From an uncultured Bacteroidales bacterium (GTDB lineage Bacteria; Bacteroidota; Bacteroidia; Bacteroidales; Muribaculaceae): a stretch of DNA of 64,000 bases. Shown here piece by piece: positions 31,274 to 39,983 of the stretch. The position numbers were made by a program, and so were the translations under genes. The stretch is taken from positions 1-64,000 of the forward strand of contig CACYGX010000008.1 of assembly GCA_902774055.1 (NCBI GenBank), written 5' to 3'. Each line of letters begins with the position of its first letter. The stretch's first letter is position 1. The notes beneath the pieces are model-generated. The model did no database searches, was not told the DNA's origin, and was given only the letters and a program-made list of their open reading frames with translations.

Positions 31274-32968
31274 ATGGCAACAGTTGACGACAAGAAAATC
31301 ATCTTCTCGATGGTGGGCGTGAGCAAAACCATCCAGCAGAACCAGAAGCAAATCCTCAAGAACATCTACCTCTCGTTCTACTATGGCGCCAAAATCGGCA
31401 TCATCGGCTTGAACGGTGCCGGTAAATCCACCCTGATGAAAATCATCGCAGGCTTGGAGACACAGTACCAAGGACAAGTGGTATTTGCCCCAGGCTACTC
31501 GGTGGGCTACCTGCCCCAGGACCCGCAACTTGACCCGACCAAGACGGTCAAGGAGGTGGTACAAGAAGGCGTGCAGCACGTGGTGGACACGTTGAAGGAA
31601 TTTGAGGAAATCAACCTCAAGTTCGGTCTGCCGGAGTACTACGAGGATCCCGAGAAGATGGATAAACTTTTTGCCCGTCAAGCCGAATTGCAGGACATCA
31701 TCGACGCCACCGACGCGTGGAATCTCGATAGCCGCCTGGAACGTGCGATGGACGCCCTGCGCTGTCCCGAGGGTGACCAGTTGACTGAGCACCTGAGCGG
31801 TGGTGAACGACGCCGAGTGGCCCTGTGCCGCCTGCTGTTGCAGAAACCCGATGTCCTCTTGCTCGATGAGCCCACCAACCACCTCGACGCTGAGTCCATC
31901 GACTGGCTGGAGCAGCACCTGCAGCAATATGAAGGCACCGTTATCGCCGTGACCCACGACCGCTACTTCCTCGACCATGTGGCAGGATGGATCCTTGAAC
32001 TTGACCGCGGCGAGGGCATCCCCTGGAGGGGCAACTACAGCAGCTGGCTGGAGCAGAAGACCCAACGCCTTGCCATGGAAGAGAAAACCGAGAGCAAGCG
32101 CCAGAAGACCCTGCAACGCGAGTTGGAATGGGTGCGCATGGCGCCTAAAGCCCGTCAAGCCAAGGGAAAGGCGCGCTTGAACAGTTACGATAAACTGCTG
32201 AACGAGACCGTCAAGGAAAAAGAGGAAAAACTCGAAATCTTCATTCCCAACGGCCCCCGCCTGGGCAACAAAGTCATCGAGGCACAGCATGTGGCTAAAT
32301 CCTTTGGCGACAAATTGCTGTTTGACGACCTCAACTTCATGTTGCCGCCCAACGGCATCGTGGGCGTTATCGGTCCCAACGGCGCTGGCAAGACAACGCT
32401 GTTCCGCCTGATTATGGGGCTGGAGAAACCCGATAGCGGCGTGTTTGAGGTCGGTGAGACGGTCAAGGCTGTCTATGTCGATCAGCAGCACACGAGCATT
32501 GACCCCGACAAGACGGTGTATGAGGTTATCTCGGGCGGAGTGGAGCTGCTACGCATGGGAGGTCGCGACGTCAATGCCCGCGCCTACCTGTCGCGTTTCA
32601 ACTTCAGCGGCGTGGACCAGCAGAAGAAGTGCGGCGTCCTCTCGGGCGGTGAGCGCAACCGCCTGCAGCTGGCATTGGCGCTCAAGGAAGAGGGCAACGT
32701 CCTCTTGCTCGATGAGCCCACCAACGACATCGACGTGAACACCCTGCGTGCACTGGAGGAAGGTCTGGAAGACTTCGCCGGCTGTGCTGTGGTCATCAGC
32801 CACGACCGCTGGTTCCTGGACCGCATCTGCACCCACATCCTGGCCTTCGAGGGCAACAGCAACGTGTTCTTCTTTGAAGGCAGCTACAGTGAATACGAGG
32901 AAAACAAGCTCAAGCGTCTGGGCAAGGAAGAACCGACGCGCGTGCGTTACCGCAAACTGGAGAATTAA
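31274..32968 (+). CDS. ettA: Energy-dependent translational throttle protein (ABC-F ATPase)
   Basis: A 564-residue protein with two ABC ATPase domains and no membrane segments. Walker A motifs are GLNGAGKST (about residue 49) and GPNGAGKTT. Signatures are LSGGERRRVALC and LSGGERNRLQLA. Walker B motifs are VLLLDEPTNHLD and VLLLDEPTNDID. The linker between the domains carries the basic P-site-tRNA-interaction motif region. EttA gates the first translation step according to ATP/ADP level. Length and spacing match EttA better than Uup or drug-resistance ABC-F members. Confidence 0.95.
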   Translation: MATVDDKKIIFSMVGVSKTIQQNQKQILKNIYLSFYYGAKIGIIGLNGAGKSTLMKIIAGLETQYQGQVVFAPGYSVGYLPQDPQLDPTKTVKEVVQEGVQHVVDTLKEFEEINLKFGLPEYYEDPEKMDKLFARQAELQDIIDATDAWNLDSRLERAMDALRCPEGDQLTEHLSGGERRRVALCRLLLQKPDVLLLDEPTNHLDAESIDWLEQHLQQYEGTVIAVTHDRYFLDHVAGWILELDRGEGIPWRGNYSSWLEQKTQRLAMEEKTESKRQKTLQRELEWVRMAPKARQAKGKARLNSYDKLLNETVKEKEEKLEIFIPNGPRLGNKVIEAQHVAKSFGDKLLFDDLNFMLPPNGIVGVIGPNGAGKTTLFRLIMGLEKPDSGVFEVGETVKAVYVDQQHTSIDPDKTVYEVISGGVELLRMGGRDVNARAYLSRFNFSGVDQQKKCGVLSGGERNRLQLALALKEEGNVLLLDEPTNDIDVNTLRALEEGLEDFAGCAVVISHDRWFLDRICTHILAFEGNSNVFFFEGSYSEYEENKLKRLGKEEPTRVRYRKLEN

Positions 32969-33058
32969 TAGAGTTAATAGAGTTAATAGTTAATAGAGAA
33001 TAGTTAATAGTTGGCATCCGCCTTCTCAATTGATAATTAACAATCAACAACTGAAAAT
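32969..33058. repeat. Short tandem GTTAATAG-type repeat
   Basis: The sequence TAATAGAGT/TAATAG is reiterated several times over about 45 bp immediately after the ettA stop, a low-complexity intergenic repeat. Similar GATTAGAG-type runs occur after panC (about 40830-40860) and after the GT2 gene (59098-59145). Confidence 0.7.
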
Positions 33059-34072
33059 ATGAGACATTTTGTTTTAATTATCCTGGCGTTGGCCATTGTA
33101 TCGTGCACGAGCAAGTGGCAACCGGGCGACAGCATCAACAACGGTCACGACTTCTTGTGCAGTGCAGGCATCTGCGACGACTCACTGACGCTTAGCGGCA
33201 ATGACCTCCGCTATGACAACGATGGCGAAAATTTTCCCCACATGTTACTCGACTTGGCTACCTGTGAGGCCATTGGCCTTGACAAGGTGATGTACGTGGA
33301 CACAATGAACACAATTGTCAGTGTGTGGGGCGTGAAGGACTACCCTGACAAGGGCATTACCCTGCTGCTGGGACATACGTCCTACAGCGACATGCGCACA
33401 GGTTGGCTGGCAACCTATGGCAAGGACGGCATGATTGACTTTATGCGTCTGGGCGAGTGCGGCGGTGCAGTGAACCTGTCCTACTGGGACGACGTCGATG
33501 AGCACACGCGCCACATGGGTATCGACTCGATGCGCATGGTCATGCCCGACAAGTGGGGCAAACCCATCAATATCAGCCGCTGGATTTCCTACAATGTGCA
33601 GCGCGACGGCGTGGACACCGACTCCACCCTGTGGTTTATCCACAACGAGGTGCCTGTCACCATTGGTAATGATGGCAACTTCACCATCGGCAAGATCGGC
33701 ACTGTCTTTAGTGCCGACACGACACTGCTGACCAACTACTGGCGCGACAAGCGTGCTCTCGAGGTACTCTCATGGACACCGTTGAGCGACAAGACCTTCT
33801 ATGATAGAGTCGATGCCTTCCTCAACGAGGCCCAGGCACACATCACCGAGCCGGCTCAACTGCTGGGCGATTTCCACGTCCTCGTGTCAAACCGCCTCTA
33901 CTGCGACACACAAGGCATGATGCAGTGGTGCTGTGACCATCCCGATACCCAACTCACCCGTGGCCTGGTAAAAAGTTTCAAGGACATCAGCCCCGAGTGG
34001 ATCCTCAACGAATTGAACAACATCAAGGACCCCACCCTACTCGATCGCGCCAAGAAACTATTTGGACTGTAA
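33059..34072 (+). CDS. Putative lipoprotein, paralogue of 29395-30447
   Basis: A 337-residue protein with a lipoprotein signal (LIILALAIVSCTSKW; Cys at about residue 16). No recognised domain. It shares architecture with the lipoprotein upstream of the four-helix-bundle gene. The C-terminal 80 residues are helical. Function unknown. The downstream palindrome at 34107-34140 can terminate transcripts from both strands. Confidence 0.65.
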   Translation: MRHFVLIILALAIVSCTSKWQPGDSINNGHDFLCSAGICDDSLTLSGNDLRYDNDGENFPHMLLDLATCEAIGLDKVMYVDTMNTIVSVWGVKDYPDKGITLLLGHTSYSDMRTGWLATYGKDGMIDFMRLGECGGAVNLSYWDDVDEHTRHMGIDSMRMVMPDKWGKPINISRWISYNVQRDGVDTDSTLWFIHNEVPVTIGNDGNFTIGKIGTVFSADTTLLTNYWRDKRALEVLSWTPLSDKTFYDRVDAFLNEAQAHITEPAQLLGDFHVLVSNRLYCDTQGMMQWCCDHPDTQLTRGLVKSFKDISPEWILNELNNIKDPTLLDRAKKLFGL

Positions 34073-34106
34073 TCTTTAACAGAGAGAACGGATATAACGG
34101 ATGTGA

Positions 34107-34140
34107 CGGAGGGAACGGACAAATCAACCCGTTCCCTCCG
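34107..34140. terminator. Palindrome between converging genes
   Basis: CGGAGGGAACGG (34107-34118) pairs perfectly with CCGTTCCCTCCG (34129-34140). It sits within a wider run of CGGA/TCCG-type units (34085-34168), between the lipoprotein stop and the minus-strand sigma operon end. There is no clear T-run. Confidence 0.55.
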
Positions 34141-34179
34141 TTATATCCGTTCTATCCGTCACATCCACTATCAGGCAGG

Positions 34180-34497
34180 CTACACGTCGGCAGCATGGAG
34201 AAACGAGGCGATGGTCTGCCACAGGATGGTGAGGGTGACGACGCCCATCATCGCGTTATAGAGGATGTCGCGCACGGTGACGGCGCCCCAATCCTGTCCA
34301 CGCCACATCACGAGCCAGCAGACGGCACATGCCACCAGGGCGAAGGCATACAGGACCGTCGTGGCCCATGAGCTGCGAGGTTGCTTCTCAGGCAACTTGT
34401 TGAGCACACGGCGGGTGAACCAGGGATTCTCCCCAGGGTCATGGGCACCCTGCTTGAGCACCTGCGCCAGTTTCTTATCTTCATCAATGGTATTCAT
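34180..34497 (-). CDS. Small two-TM membrane protein next to a sigma factor, possible anti-sigma
   Basis: A 105-residue protein. A soluble N-terminus of about 45 residues (NPWFTRRVLNKLPEKQ) is followed by two hydrophobic segments (ATTVLYAFALVACAVCWLVMW and ILYNAMMGVVTLTILWQTIASFL). It starts 14 bp after the sigma factor stop. Position and topology suggest a membrane-bound regulator of that sigma factor; no anti-sigma motif is evident. Confidence 0.6.
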   Translation of the reverse strand: MNTIDEDKKLAQVLKQGAHDPGENPWFTRRVLNKLPEKQPRSSWATTVLYAFALVACAVCWLVMWRGQDWGAVTVRDILYNAMMGVVTLTILWQTIASFLHAADV

Positions 34498-34511
34498 ATC
34501 TTAGTAACGTT

Positions 34512-35042
34512 TTATTGGTCGATAAATTGTTTCATCTTGCCCTTGGCACGGAAAATTAGAGACTTTACTGAGCCTTCGGGCATCTGCATGATCTTGGCCA
34601 CCTGCTTGAGAGGTTGATCCTCGATGTAGAACAGGGTGACTGCCACGCGCTCGTTGTCGTTGAGTCGCGCCAAGGCCTCCTGAACGGTCATCATGGCGTC
34701 GATGGCATCGGTAGCGGCAGTGGAGACATCACCCATGCGAGAGATGTCCTCGACATGATCTTCTTGGTGACGGCGGGTATGGTTATAGAACTCATTGTAG
34801 GCGATGCGGTATAGCCAGGTGCCGAAAGACGAAAGCCCCTTGAACCCGCGTATGCCCACATAGGCCTTGATGAACGTCTCCTGTGCCAGGTCGTCGGTCA
34901 GCATCTCGTCGCCCATGGTCAGGTTCAGCAAGAACCGACGCACACGCGGCTGATAGGCTTCGACGAGCCGGCCGAATGCGTCCCGGTTGTCGGCCAGGGC
35001 GCATTGCGACAGCAGTCTTATTTCATCAAGCTTGGATAACAT
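34512..35042 (-). CDS. ECF-type RNA polymerase sigma factor
   Basis: A 176-residue sigma-70 family protein. Region 2 is at about 20-90 (LTDDLAQETFIKAYVGIRGF, then SSFGTWLYRIAYNEF). Region 4 is at about 120-172 (LNDNERVAVTLFYIEDQPLKQVAKIM plus a helix-turn-helix). It is the middle gene of a three-gene minus-strand operon, 12 bp after the upstream exported protein gene and 14 bp before a small membrane protein. It differs clearly from the sigma factor at 621-1181. Confidence 0.9.
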   Translation of the reverse strand: MLSKLDEIRLLSQCALADNRDAFGRLVEAYQPRVRRFLLNLTMGDEMLTDDLAQETFIKAYVGIRGFKGLSSFGTWLYRIAYNEFYNHTRRHQEDHVEDISRMGDVSTAATDAIDAMMTVQEALARLNDNERVAVTLFYIEDQPLKQVAKIMQMPEGSVKSLIFRAKGKMKQFIDQ

Positions 35043-35054
35043 CAGTAGAGATGA

Positions 35055-35951
35055 TTAGTAGGGTTGGTAGGGAGTGTTTTCGTCATCCTTGTAATCGTCG
35101 TCAAGGGGTGGAGGCACGGGGATGCCTTCGCGCATGGGCTCCTGTTGGGAGTGCATCTGGCCTGAACGCTTCCAGGCCTCCTGCAATGCCTTTTGCTCCT
35201 TATAGAGGATAAATCCCTTGCACAGACCCACAAACATCAGTGCCAAACCAATGAACGTGAACGGGTCATCACCGCCAGCAACAAACATGCCGAACAATGC
35301 AAGGAATAAACCCCAACCCAGCACCCTGACTGCGGGCATCATCGCACGCCAGTTGACCATGTCGGTCATCACGATGGGATTATCAGGGGTCTGACCCTGG
35401 AGCGGCGAACCCACGGGCACCTGACCAGGCTGCGAAACTTGCGTTACGACAGGCTGCTGCACATAGATGGCACTGCGCTTGGCGTCGTTGAGTGAGATCT
35501 CATTGAGCGGGTAGTTATTCTCAATCGCCTTCTCGATGACGCGGTACTTGTTACGGCGGTTCAGGAAGCGGAACAGCAGCACGAGCAGCACCAGAGCCAG
35601 CAGACCCGCGATTGAAGCATAAGCAATCTGCTTAGCCACTTCGCCCCAGTGGTCGCTCATGTACTTGATATCCTCGGGCGAAAGATCACCCTTGTGGCCA
35701 TCAATTTCCACCGAAGTGCCAGAGCCAGCGGTCAGCGTGTCGTCGAGCGCCTCGTTGATCCGGTCACGCACCTTCTGCATCTCGGGCAGTCCACTCACGG
35801 TCACCGATTTGTCGCCCTCGGTAACGACGATCGAGTCGCCCTTGAATTCCACATTGGTCTTGCTGGCAGGAGTCGCCTTCACGTTTGGCCCTGCGGTGGC
35901 CAAGAGCGCCATGGCCAGCATCATCACTAATGTTAAAATCGTCTTTCTCAT
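35055..35951 (-). CDS. Exported membrane protein of unknown function (DUF6249-like)
   Basis: A 298-residue protein with a signal peptide (MRKTILTLVMMLAMALLATAGP). A short beta-rich segment follows, then a first transmembrane helix (IAGLLALVLLVLLFRFLNRRNKYRVIEKAI), a Gln/Pro linker, and two or three more hydrophobic segments. The C-terminal tail is Pro/Asp-rich. The topology resembles Bacteroidales DUF6249 proteins found with sigma factor genes. It is the first gene of the operon with the sigma factor. Function unknown. Confidence 0.6.
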   Translation of the reverse strand: MRKTILTLVMMLAMALLATAGPNVKATPASKTNVEFKGDSIVVTEGDKSVTVSGLPEMQKVRDRINEALDDTLTAGSGTSVEIDGHKGDLSPEDIKYMSDHWGEVAKQIAYASIAGLLALVLLVLLFRFLNRRNKYRVIEKAIENNYPLNEISLNDAKRSAIYVQQPVVTQVSQPGQVPVGSPLQGQTPDNPIVMTDMVNWRAMMPAVRVLGWGLFLALFGMFVAGGDDPFTFIGLALMFVGLCKGFILYKEQKALQEAWKRSGQMHSQQEPMREGIPVPPPLDDDYKDDENTPYQPY

Positions 35952-36015
35952 TTTTATTTCTTTTTTAAGTCGTTGTTAATTGTTAGTGGCTGTAAGCCGT
36001 TTTCATGCATTAGAC

Positions 36016-36064
36016 GCAACATCGCTTCAAAAAAGTTGCACAAAGATGAAAAAAATTTTGGAAA
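36016..36064 (+). repeat. 49-bp direct repeat, copy 1
   Basis: GCAACATCGCTTCAAAAAAG through TTTTGGAAA is identical to 36964-37012, which lies just upstream of the GH10-like gene. The two copies bracket the HUH transposase unit. A partial third copy (CTTCAAAAAAGTTGCACAAAG without its first base) lies near 36158-36177. Confidence 0.9.
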
Positions 36065-36117
36065 AACCTCAAAAAAGGCTGATTACTAATGCAAAGGTAA
36101 CTCAAATATCGGCATCT

Positions 36118-36315
36118 ACAACCCGATTGCTCTCATCAGGGCTCTTTCTGCAATTCACTTCAAAAAAGTTGCACAAAGTTTTCGTCGTCGGTTCTCCTCG
36201 AAGAGGTAGACGGGTCGAAGGCCCGGCTTTGTTGAGTAACACCATGCAAGTGGGTCGAAGGCCCACGCCGCTTGGTGCTTTGCTGATCGTATTGAAAGTG
36301 CCTCGTAGAGGAACT
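36118..36315. repeat. Left repeat block of the second HUH transposase element
   Basis: This block contains ACCCGATTGCTCT...GGCTCTTTCTGC, partly matching 36936-36965 on the other side. It also holds the palindromes CGGGTCGAAGGCCCG and GTGGGTCGAAGGCCCAC, and CCTCGTAGAGG just before the transposase stop. The palindromes are the likely REP-type substrates of the adjacent enzyme. Confidence 0.7.
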
Positions 36316-36759
36316 TCAAGTTAGGCGATAATCATTCCACTCAATTCCTGACAGATCGAGCATGGTCCTGTACTCTTCCTCAAACGATTCTGTTTTGTGA
36401 TGTTCACGTTGATTGATAATGTAATTGGTGATAGATTCTTTGTCTCGAGAACTGCAGGAAAAAGCGCCATATTCCTTTCCCCAACCACTGAACTGTGGGA
36501 AATAGGCTTGCTGTTTTGCCCACTTGCTGCTACCCTGCTTAATATCTCGCACGAGATCACTCAACGCTACTGTTGGGGCCAACTCAACGAGCATGTGTAT
36601 ATGGTTACCGATGCCATTGATGCGATAAAGGCGACAACCACGGCTCTTTACTATTGACCAAATATAACGATAAAGATGCTCACTAGTCTCATCTGGGATT
36701 GTCATCTGACGACGATAAGTGTTGATGACTATATGATACATTGAACTAACTGCACTCAT
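36316..36759 (-). CDS. IS200-like HUH (Y1) transposase, second copy type
   Basis: A 147-residue protein read from the ATG at 36759. HIH lies at residues 53-55 (NGIGNHIHMLVEL) and the candidate nucleophile Tyr at about 113 (TNYIINQREHH). It shares the same length and blocks (GWGKEYGAF, SDLVRDIK) with the transposase at 11471-11917 but is clearly diverged, and its flanking repeats are different. It appears intact. It inserted between two copies of a 49-bp direct repeat, upstream of the GH10-like gene. Confidence 0.87.
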   Translation of the reverse strand: MSAVSSMYHIVINTYRRQMTIPDETSEHLYRYIWSIVKSRGCRLYRINGIGNHIHMLVELAPTVALSDLVRDIKQGSSKWAKQQAYFPQFSGWGKEYGAFSCSSRDKESITNYIINQREHHKTESFEEEYRTMLDLSGIEWNDYRLT

Positions 36760-36829
36760 AACAACTCTGAATAATCGGATTGAAATGCAAAGGTAACTCA
36801 AATAACCCTCTGTCGCAAATGCTGAATTG

Positions 36830-36963
36830 GACGAAGTTCGTCTTCGACGCACTTCTCTGACAGCTCTTCAGCACCAAGCTGCGCGCATCCTCGATGCGCT
36901 TGCATGGTGTTTCTCATTGAAATCGGGATCTTCGACCCGATTACCCTCTTCGAGGCTCTTTCA
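36830..36963. repeat. Right repeat block of the second HUH transposase element
   Basis: GACGAAGTTCGTCTTCG, GCGCGCATCCTCGATGCGC and AATCGGGATCTTCGACCCGATT are successive palindromes, ending at the 49-bp direct repeat. Confidence 0.7.
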
Positions 36964-37012
36964 GCAACATCGCTTCAAAAAAGTTGCACAAAGATGAAAA
37001 AAATTTTGGAAA
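36964..37012 (+). repeat. 49-bp direct repeat, copy 2
   Basis: Identical to 36016-36064. It is followed directly by TAACTTTG (37020-37027), a probable -7 element for the GH10-like gene, which copy 1 lacks. This suggests copy 2 is the original upstream region. Confidence 0.85.
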
Positions 37013-37077
37013 TATTCGCTAACTTTGTGGCTGATAAGCTAAAAAATAATTTCCAACCTCTAAAAAAACGTCGATAT

Positions 37078-39750
37078 ATGAAACGTATCATCATGCTGCT
37101 CGTCGCCCTTGCTGTGACAGCAGGTCTTTGTGCCAACGCCGAGGAGGCGATCAAGCGCGAAATGCGCGCCGCATGGGTCGCCACCGTCTATCGTATTGAC
37201 TGGCCGACATCAGTCAATAATGCCAGTGCTCAAAAGGCCGAACTGAATGCCTATCTCGATAACCTGCAAGCCCAGAACTTTAATGCCATCTTCCTGCAGG
37301 TGCGCACCATGTGTGACGCGTTCTACCAGTCCAGTTATGAGCCCTGGTCGAGCTACTTGACGGGCACTCGAGGCAAGCATCCCGGCTACGATCCACTGGA
37401 ATATGCCGTCCAGCAGTGCCATGCCCGCGGCATCCAGTGCCATGCATGGATTAACCCCTACCGCTGGAGCACGGGCACCAACTGGAATACGCCACAAGAT
37501 CAAGAGTTAAAGGACGCTGGCATGCTCCTGTCATACACCAACGGCTCTACCACCTACACGATTCTCAACCCCGGCCTTCCCGAGACTCGCCAGCGCATCG
37601 TGAACGTCATCAAGGAGATTATCACCAACTATGACGTGGACGGTATCGTCTTTGATGACTACTTCTATCCTAACGGTATCCCCACCAACAGCAGTGCTGG
37701 AGACTACAAACTGTGGAACGACTCGGGCGTGGATATGACCTTAGCCGACTGGCGCCGCAACAACGTCAACATGATGGTCAGGGATGTCTATAACATGATT
37801 CAGGACAACAAGCCCGAGGTGCGTTTCGGCATCAGCCCTGCAGGAGTGGCGGGCACTGCAAGCACATCGGCAGGACAACATGGCGTCACCCCCTGCCCCA
37901 CTGGCAGCGACTGGCAGTACAACGGCATCTTCAGCGACCCGCTGGCCTGGTTGGAACAGGGTACCATCGACTATATTTCACCACAACTATACTGGAAGAC
38001 GACCCACTCGACCAATCCCTTTGGCCCGCTGACGCAGTGGTGGAGCTACATCGCCAGGCATTATGGCCGTCACCATTTTGCCAGCCACAGCATCTCGTTC
38101 CTGGCCGAGGGCAACAACACGAGCAACGACTGGGCCGAAATCACCAAACAAATCAACTATTCTCGCCAATACACCGAGAACAACGCGCCTGGAGCCGTGC
38201 TCTACAGCGCAAAGAATATCAACGGCAACAACGGCGGCGTCAGCGGTCTTGGCAACTACCTGGCAAACAACACCTTCCAGCACCCTGCTATAATTCCCGC
38301 CGTGACATGGAAGCAAGCGCCTGGATATGGTGCGCCCGCCAACCTCGCCATGAACGGCGCCGACCTCACATGGACGGTTCAGCCCGGCACGCTGGTAAAG
38401 TATTCGGTCTATGCGGTGCCCAGCGACCTGACACCGGCACAGGCCATGATCACCGCCTATGAGGGCATCAAGAGCGATTACCTGCTAGGCATCACTTATC
38501 GACCCGAATATACTTTACCCAATGCCTATCAGAGCGGTTATTGGTATGCGGTGTGTGTCATTGACGGATATGGCAATGAGAGTGAACCGGCCTACCTGGG
38601 CATCAGTGATCCTATTGACCCAGATCCCGACCAGCCCACGCCTGTCACCTACAGCATCAATAAAGTGTGGGAAATCAACAACCTCAACTTCTTCACTACG
38701 ACCAATGTGCGCCAGGGCTTCGGCATGGACGGCAAGTTCTACATCAATGATAGGAACGCTTCGACAATTCTCGTGGTAGACCAGAATGGCTTGACGGGAG
38801 CGAGCTATACGGGCGGTCACAACGTGGGACTCACCCGCGACGAAGCCGGCAACCTCGTTGTCAGCGACGCCCAGTTCTCTCATCCCTGGAACACCAGCAG
38901 TCCCACCATCAAGGTTATCAATCCCGCTACTGGCCAAGTCGTGACTCATGTCCTGCCAGCCGAGGTCACCAACTTTGGGCGCTGCGACCTGTTGGGCTAT
39001 GCAAGAGGTAACCTTATGGAAAATGGCGAATTCTTCCTCGTCGGCGCCAACAGTGGCTCTAGTATTAGCCGTATCACCATCACTGGGGGCCAAGTGGACG
39101 AAGATTACACTTATCTGGCTTATTGCGATGGCGTTAACGCCACATCAGGAACGGTGCTCAATGCCTATACCGATGCTAACGGTAACAAGGCGGTGCTCTA
39201 CGTTAACCGCTCCAGCGAAACAATCGTCAAGATGGAGCCCGAAGGCGAAAATTTTGTCGGCACCGACATCTCGGTGCCCAACAAGGGCAACTGCAACGGC
39301 GCATTCCCCTTTGTGTGGAACGGCAAGGATTATGTGCTCTACCCCACTATCAATAATTACCTGGACGGCTTTGCCGTGGCCGAGCCCAATGAGGCCGAGC
39401 CCATCGTGTATGTCCCGCAGACAGTTAACGCCAACGCCAACGAATTCCAAGCCAACTGGCTCAATGCCGAGGTCATCGATAACCGCAACGTCATCATCTA
39501 CCAGTATTATCCAGGAGGACATATCACCGTCTGGAAACTCACCAAGGAGGGGGGAATACTGCGCGGTGACGTGGATTGCAGTGGCGAGGTCAATATCGCT
39601 GATGTCAGCGCGCTTATCGACTACCTGCTGAGCGGAGATCCAGCAGGCATTGATGCGGTGAACGCTAACTGCAACACTGACGACGAAATCAGTATCGCCG
39701 ACGTCAGTGCCCTCATCGACTACCTGCTGAGCGGCACCTGGCCCGAGTAA
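37078..39750 (+). CDS. Secreted glycosyl-hydrolase-like (GHL10/DUF187) protein with C-terminal dockerin
   Basis: An 890-residue protein read from the ATG at 37078 (MKRIIMLLVALAVTAGLCANA signal peptide). Residues 25-400 are the GHL10 family barrel: MRAAWVATVYRIDWPTS, FNAIFLQVRTMCDAFYQS, CHAWINPYRWS and VDGIVFDDYFYP. A fibronectin-like segment (about 425-515) and a beta-propeller-like region (about 525-815) follow. A pair of dockerin repeats ends the protein (about 828-888: GDVDCSGEVNIADVSALIDYL and its partner). It probably acts on glycan at the cell surface; related enzymes include peptidoglycan-directed activities. The terminator is at 39773-39811. Confidence 0.88.
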   Translation: MKRIIMLLVALAVTAGLCANAEEAIKREMRAAWVATVYRIDWPTSVNNASAQKAELNAYLDNLQAQNFNAIFLQVRTMCDAFYQSSYEPWSSYLTGTRGKHPGYDPLEYAVQQCHARGIQCHAWINPYRWSTGTNWNTPQDQELKDAGMLLSYTNGSTTYTILNPGLPETRQRIVNVIKEIITNYDVDGIVFDDYFYPNGIPTNSSAGDYKLWNDSGVDMTLADWRRNNVNMMVRDVYNMIQDNKPEVRFGISPAGVAGTASTSAGQHGVTPCPTGSDWQYNGIFSDPLAWLEQGTIDYISPQLYWKTTHSTNPFGPLTQWWSYIARHYGRHHFASHSISFLAEGNNTSNDWAEITKQINYSRQYTENNAPGAVLYSAKNINGNNGGVSGLGNYLANNTFQHPAIIPAVTWKQAPGYGAPANLAMNGADLTWTVQPGTLVKYSVYAVPSDLTPAQAMITAYEGIKSDYLLGITYRPEYTLPNAYQSGYWYAVCVIDGYGNESEPAYLGISDPIDPDPDQPTPVTYSINKVWEINNLNFFTTTNVRQGFGMDGKFYINDRNASTILVVDQNGLTGASYTGGHNVGLTRDEAGNLVVSDAQFSHPWNTSSPTIKVINPATGQVVTHVLPAEVTNFGRCDLLGYARGNLMENGEFFLVGANSGSSISRITITGGQVDEDYTYLAYCDGVNATSGTVLNAYTDANGNKAVLYVNRSSETIVKMEPEGENFVGTDISVPNKGNCNGAFPFVWNGKDYVLYPTINNYLDGFAVAEPNEAEPIVYVPQTVNANANEFQANWLNAEVIDNRNVIIYQYYPGGHITVWKLTKEGGILRGDVDCSGEVNIADVSALIDYLLSGDPAGIDAVNANCNTDDEISIADVSALIDYLLSGTWPE

Positions 39751-39772
39751 GTGCTCCTTCCTATTACTAAAC

Positions 39773-39811
39773 AAGCCCCATGTTTGATTCATTGTCCCAA
39801 ACATGGGGCTT
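39773..39811 (+). terminator. Intrinsic terminator after the GH10-like gene
   Basis: AAGCCCCATGTTTG (39773-39786) pairs perfectly with CAAACATGGGGCTT (39798-39811). Confidence 0.8.
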
Positions 39812-39922
39812 TAGCGTTGCCATTTGCAAATAGGGTGTTGGTCGCATAACGCAATTGGGAACATTCTTTTAGACGACGGCAAAGATTAAAAACCAATTTT
39901 ATGAAATAAATTTGGCACGCAA

Positions 39923-39954
39923 TTTGCTAGTGTGGGTTTTGCATAGTAATTTTG
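39923..39954 (+). promoter_or_regulatory. Promoter of panC-panD
   Basis: TTTG (39923-39926), a 20-bp gap and TAATTTTG (39947-39954) form a full consensus match. The leader is about 25 nt. Confidence 0.8.
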
Positions 39955-39983
39955 CAGATTAAATCCAAAAATTAAAATTGACA

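Noticed and set aside
31250-32491. 413-codon open frame antisense to ettA
   Set aside because: The ettA motifs are intact on the plus strand; the antisense translation is Leu/Val/Gln-rich without motifs.
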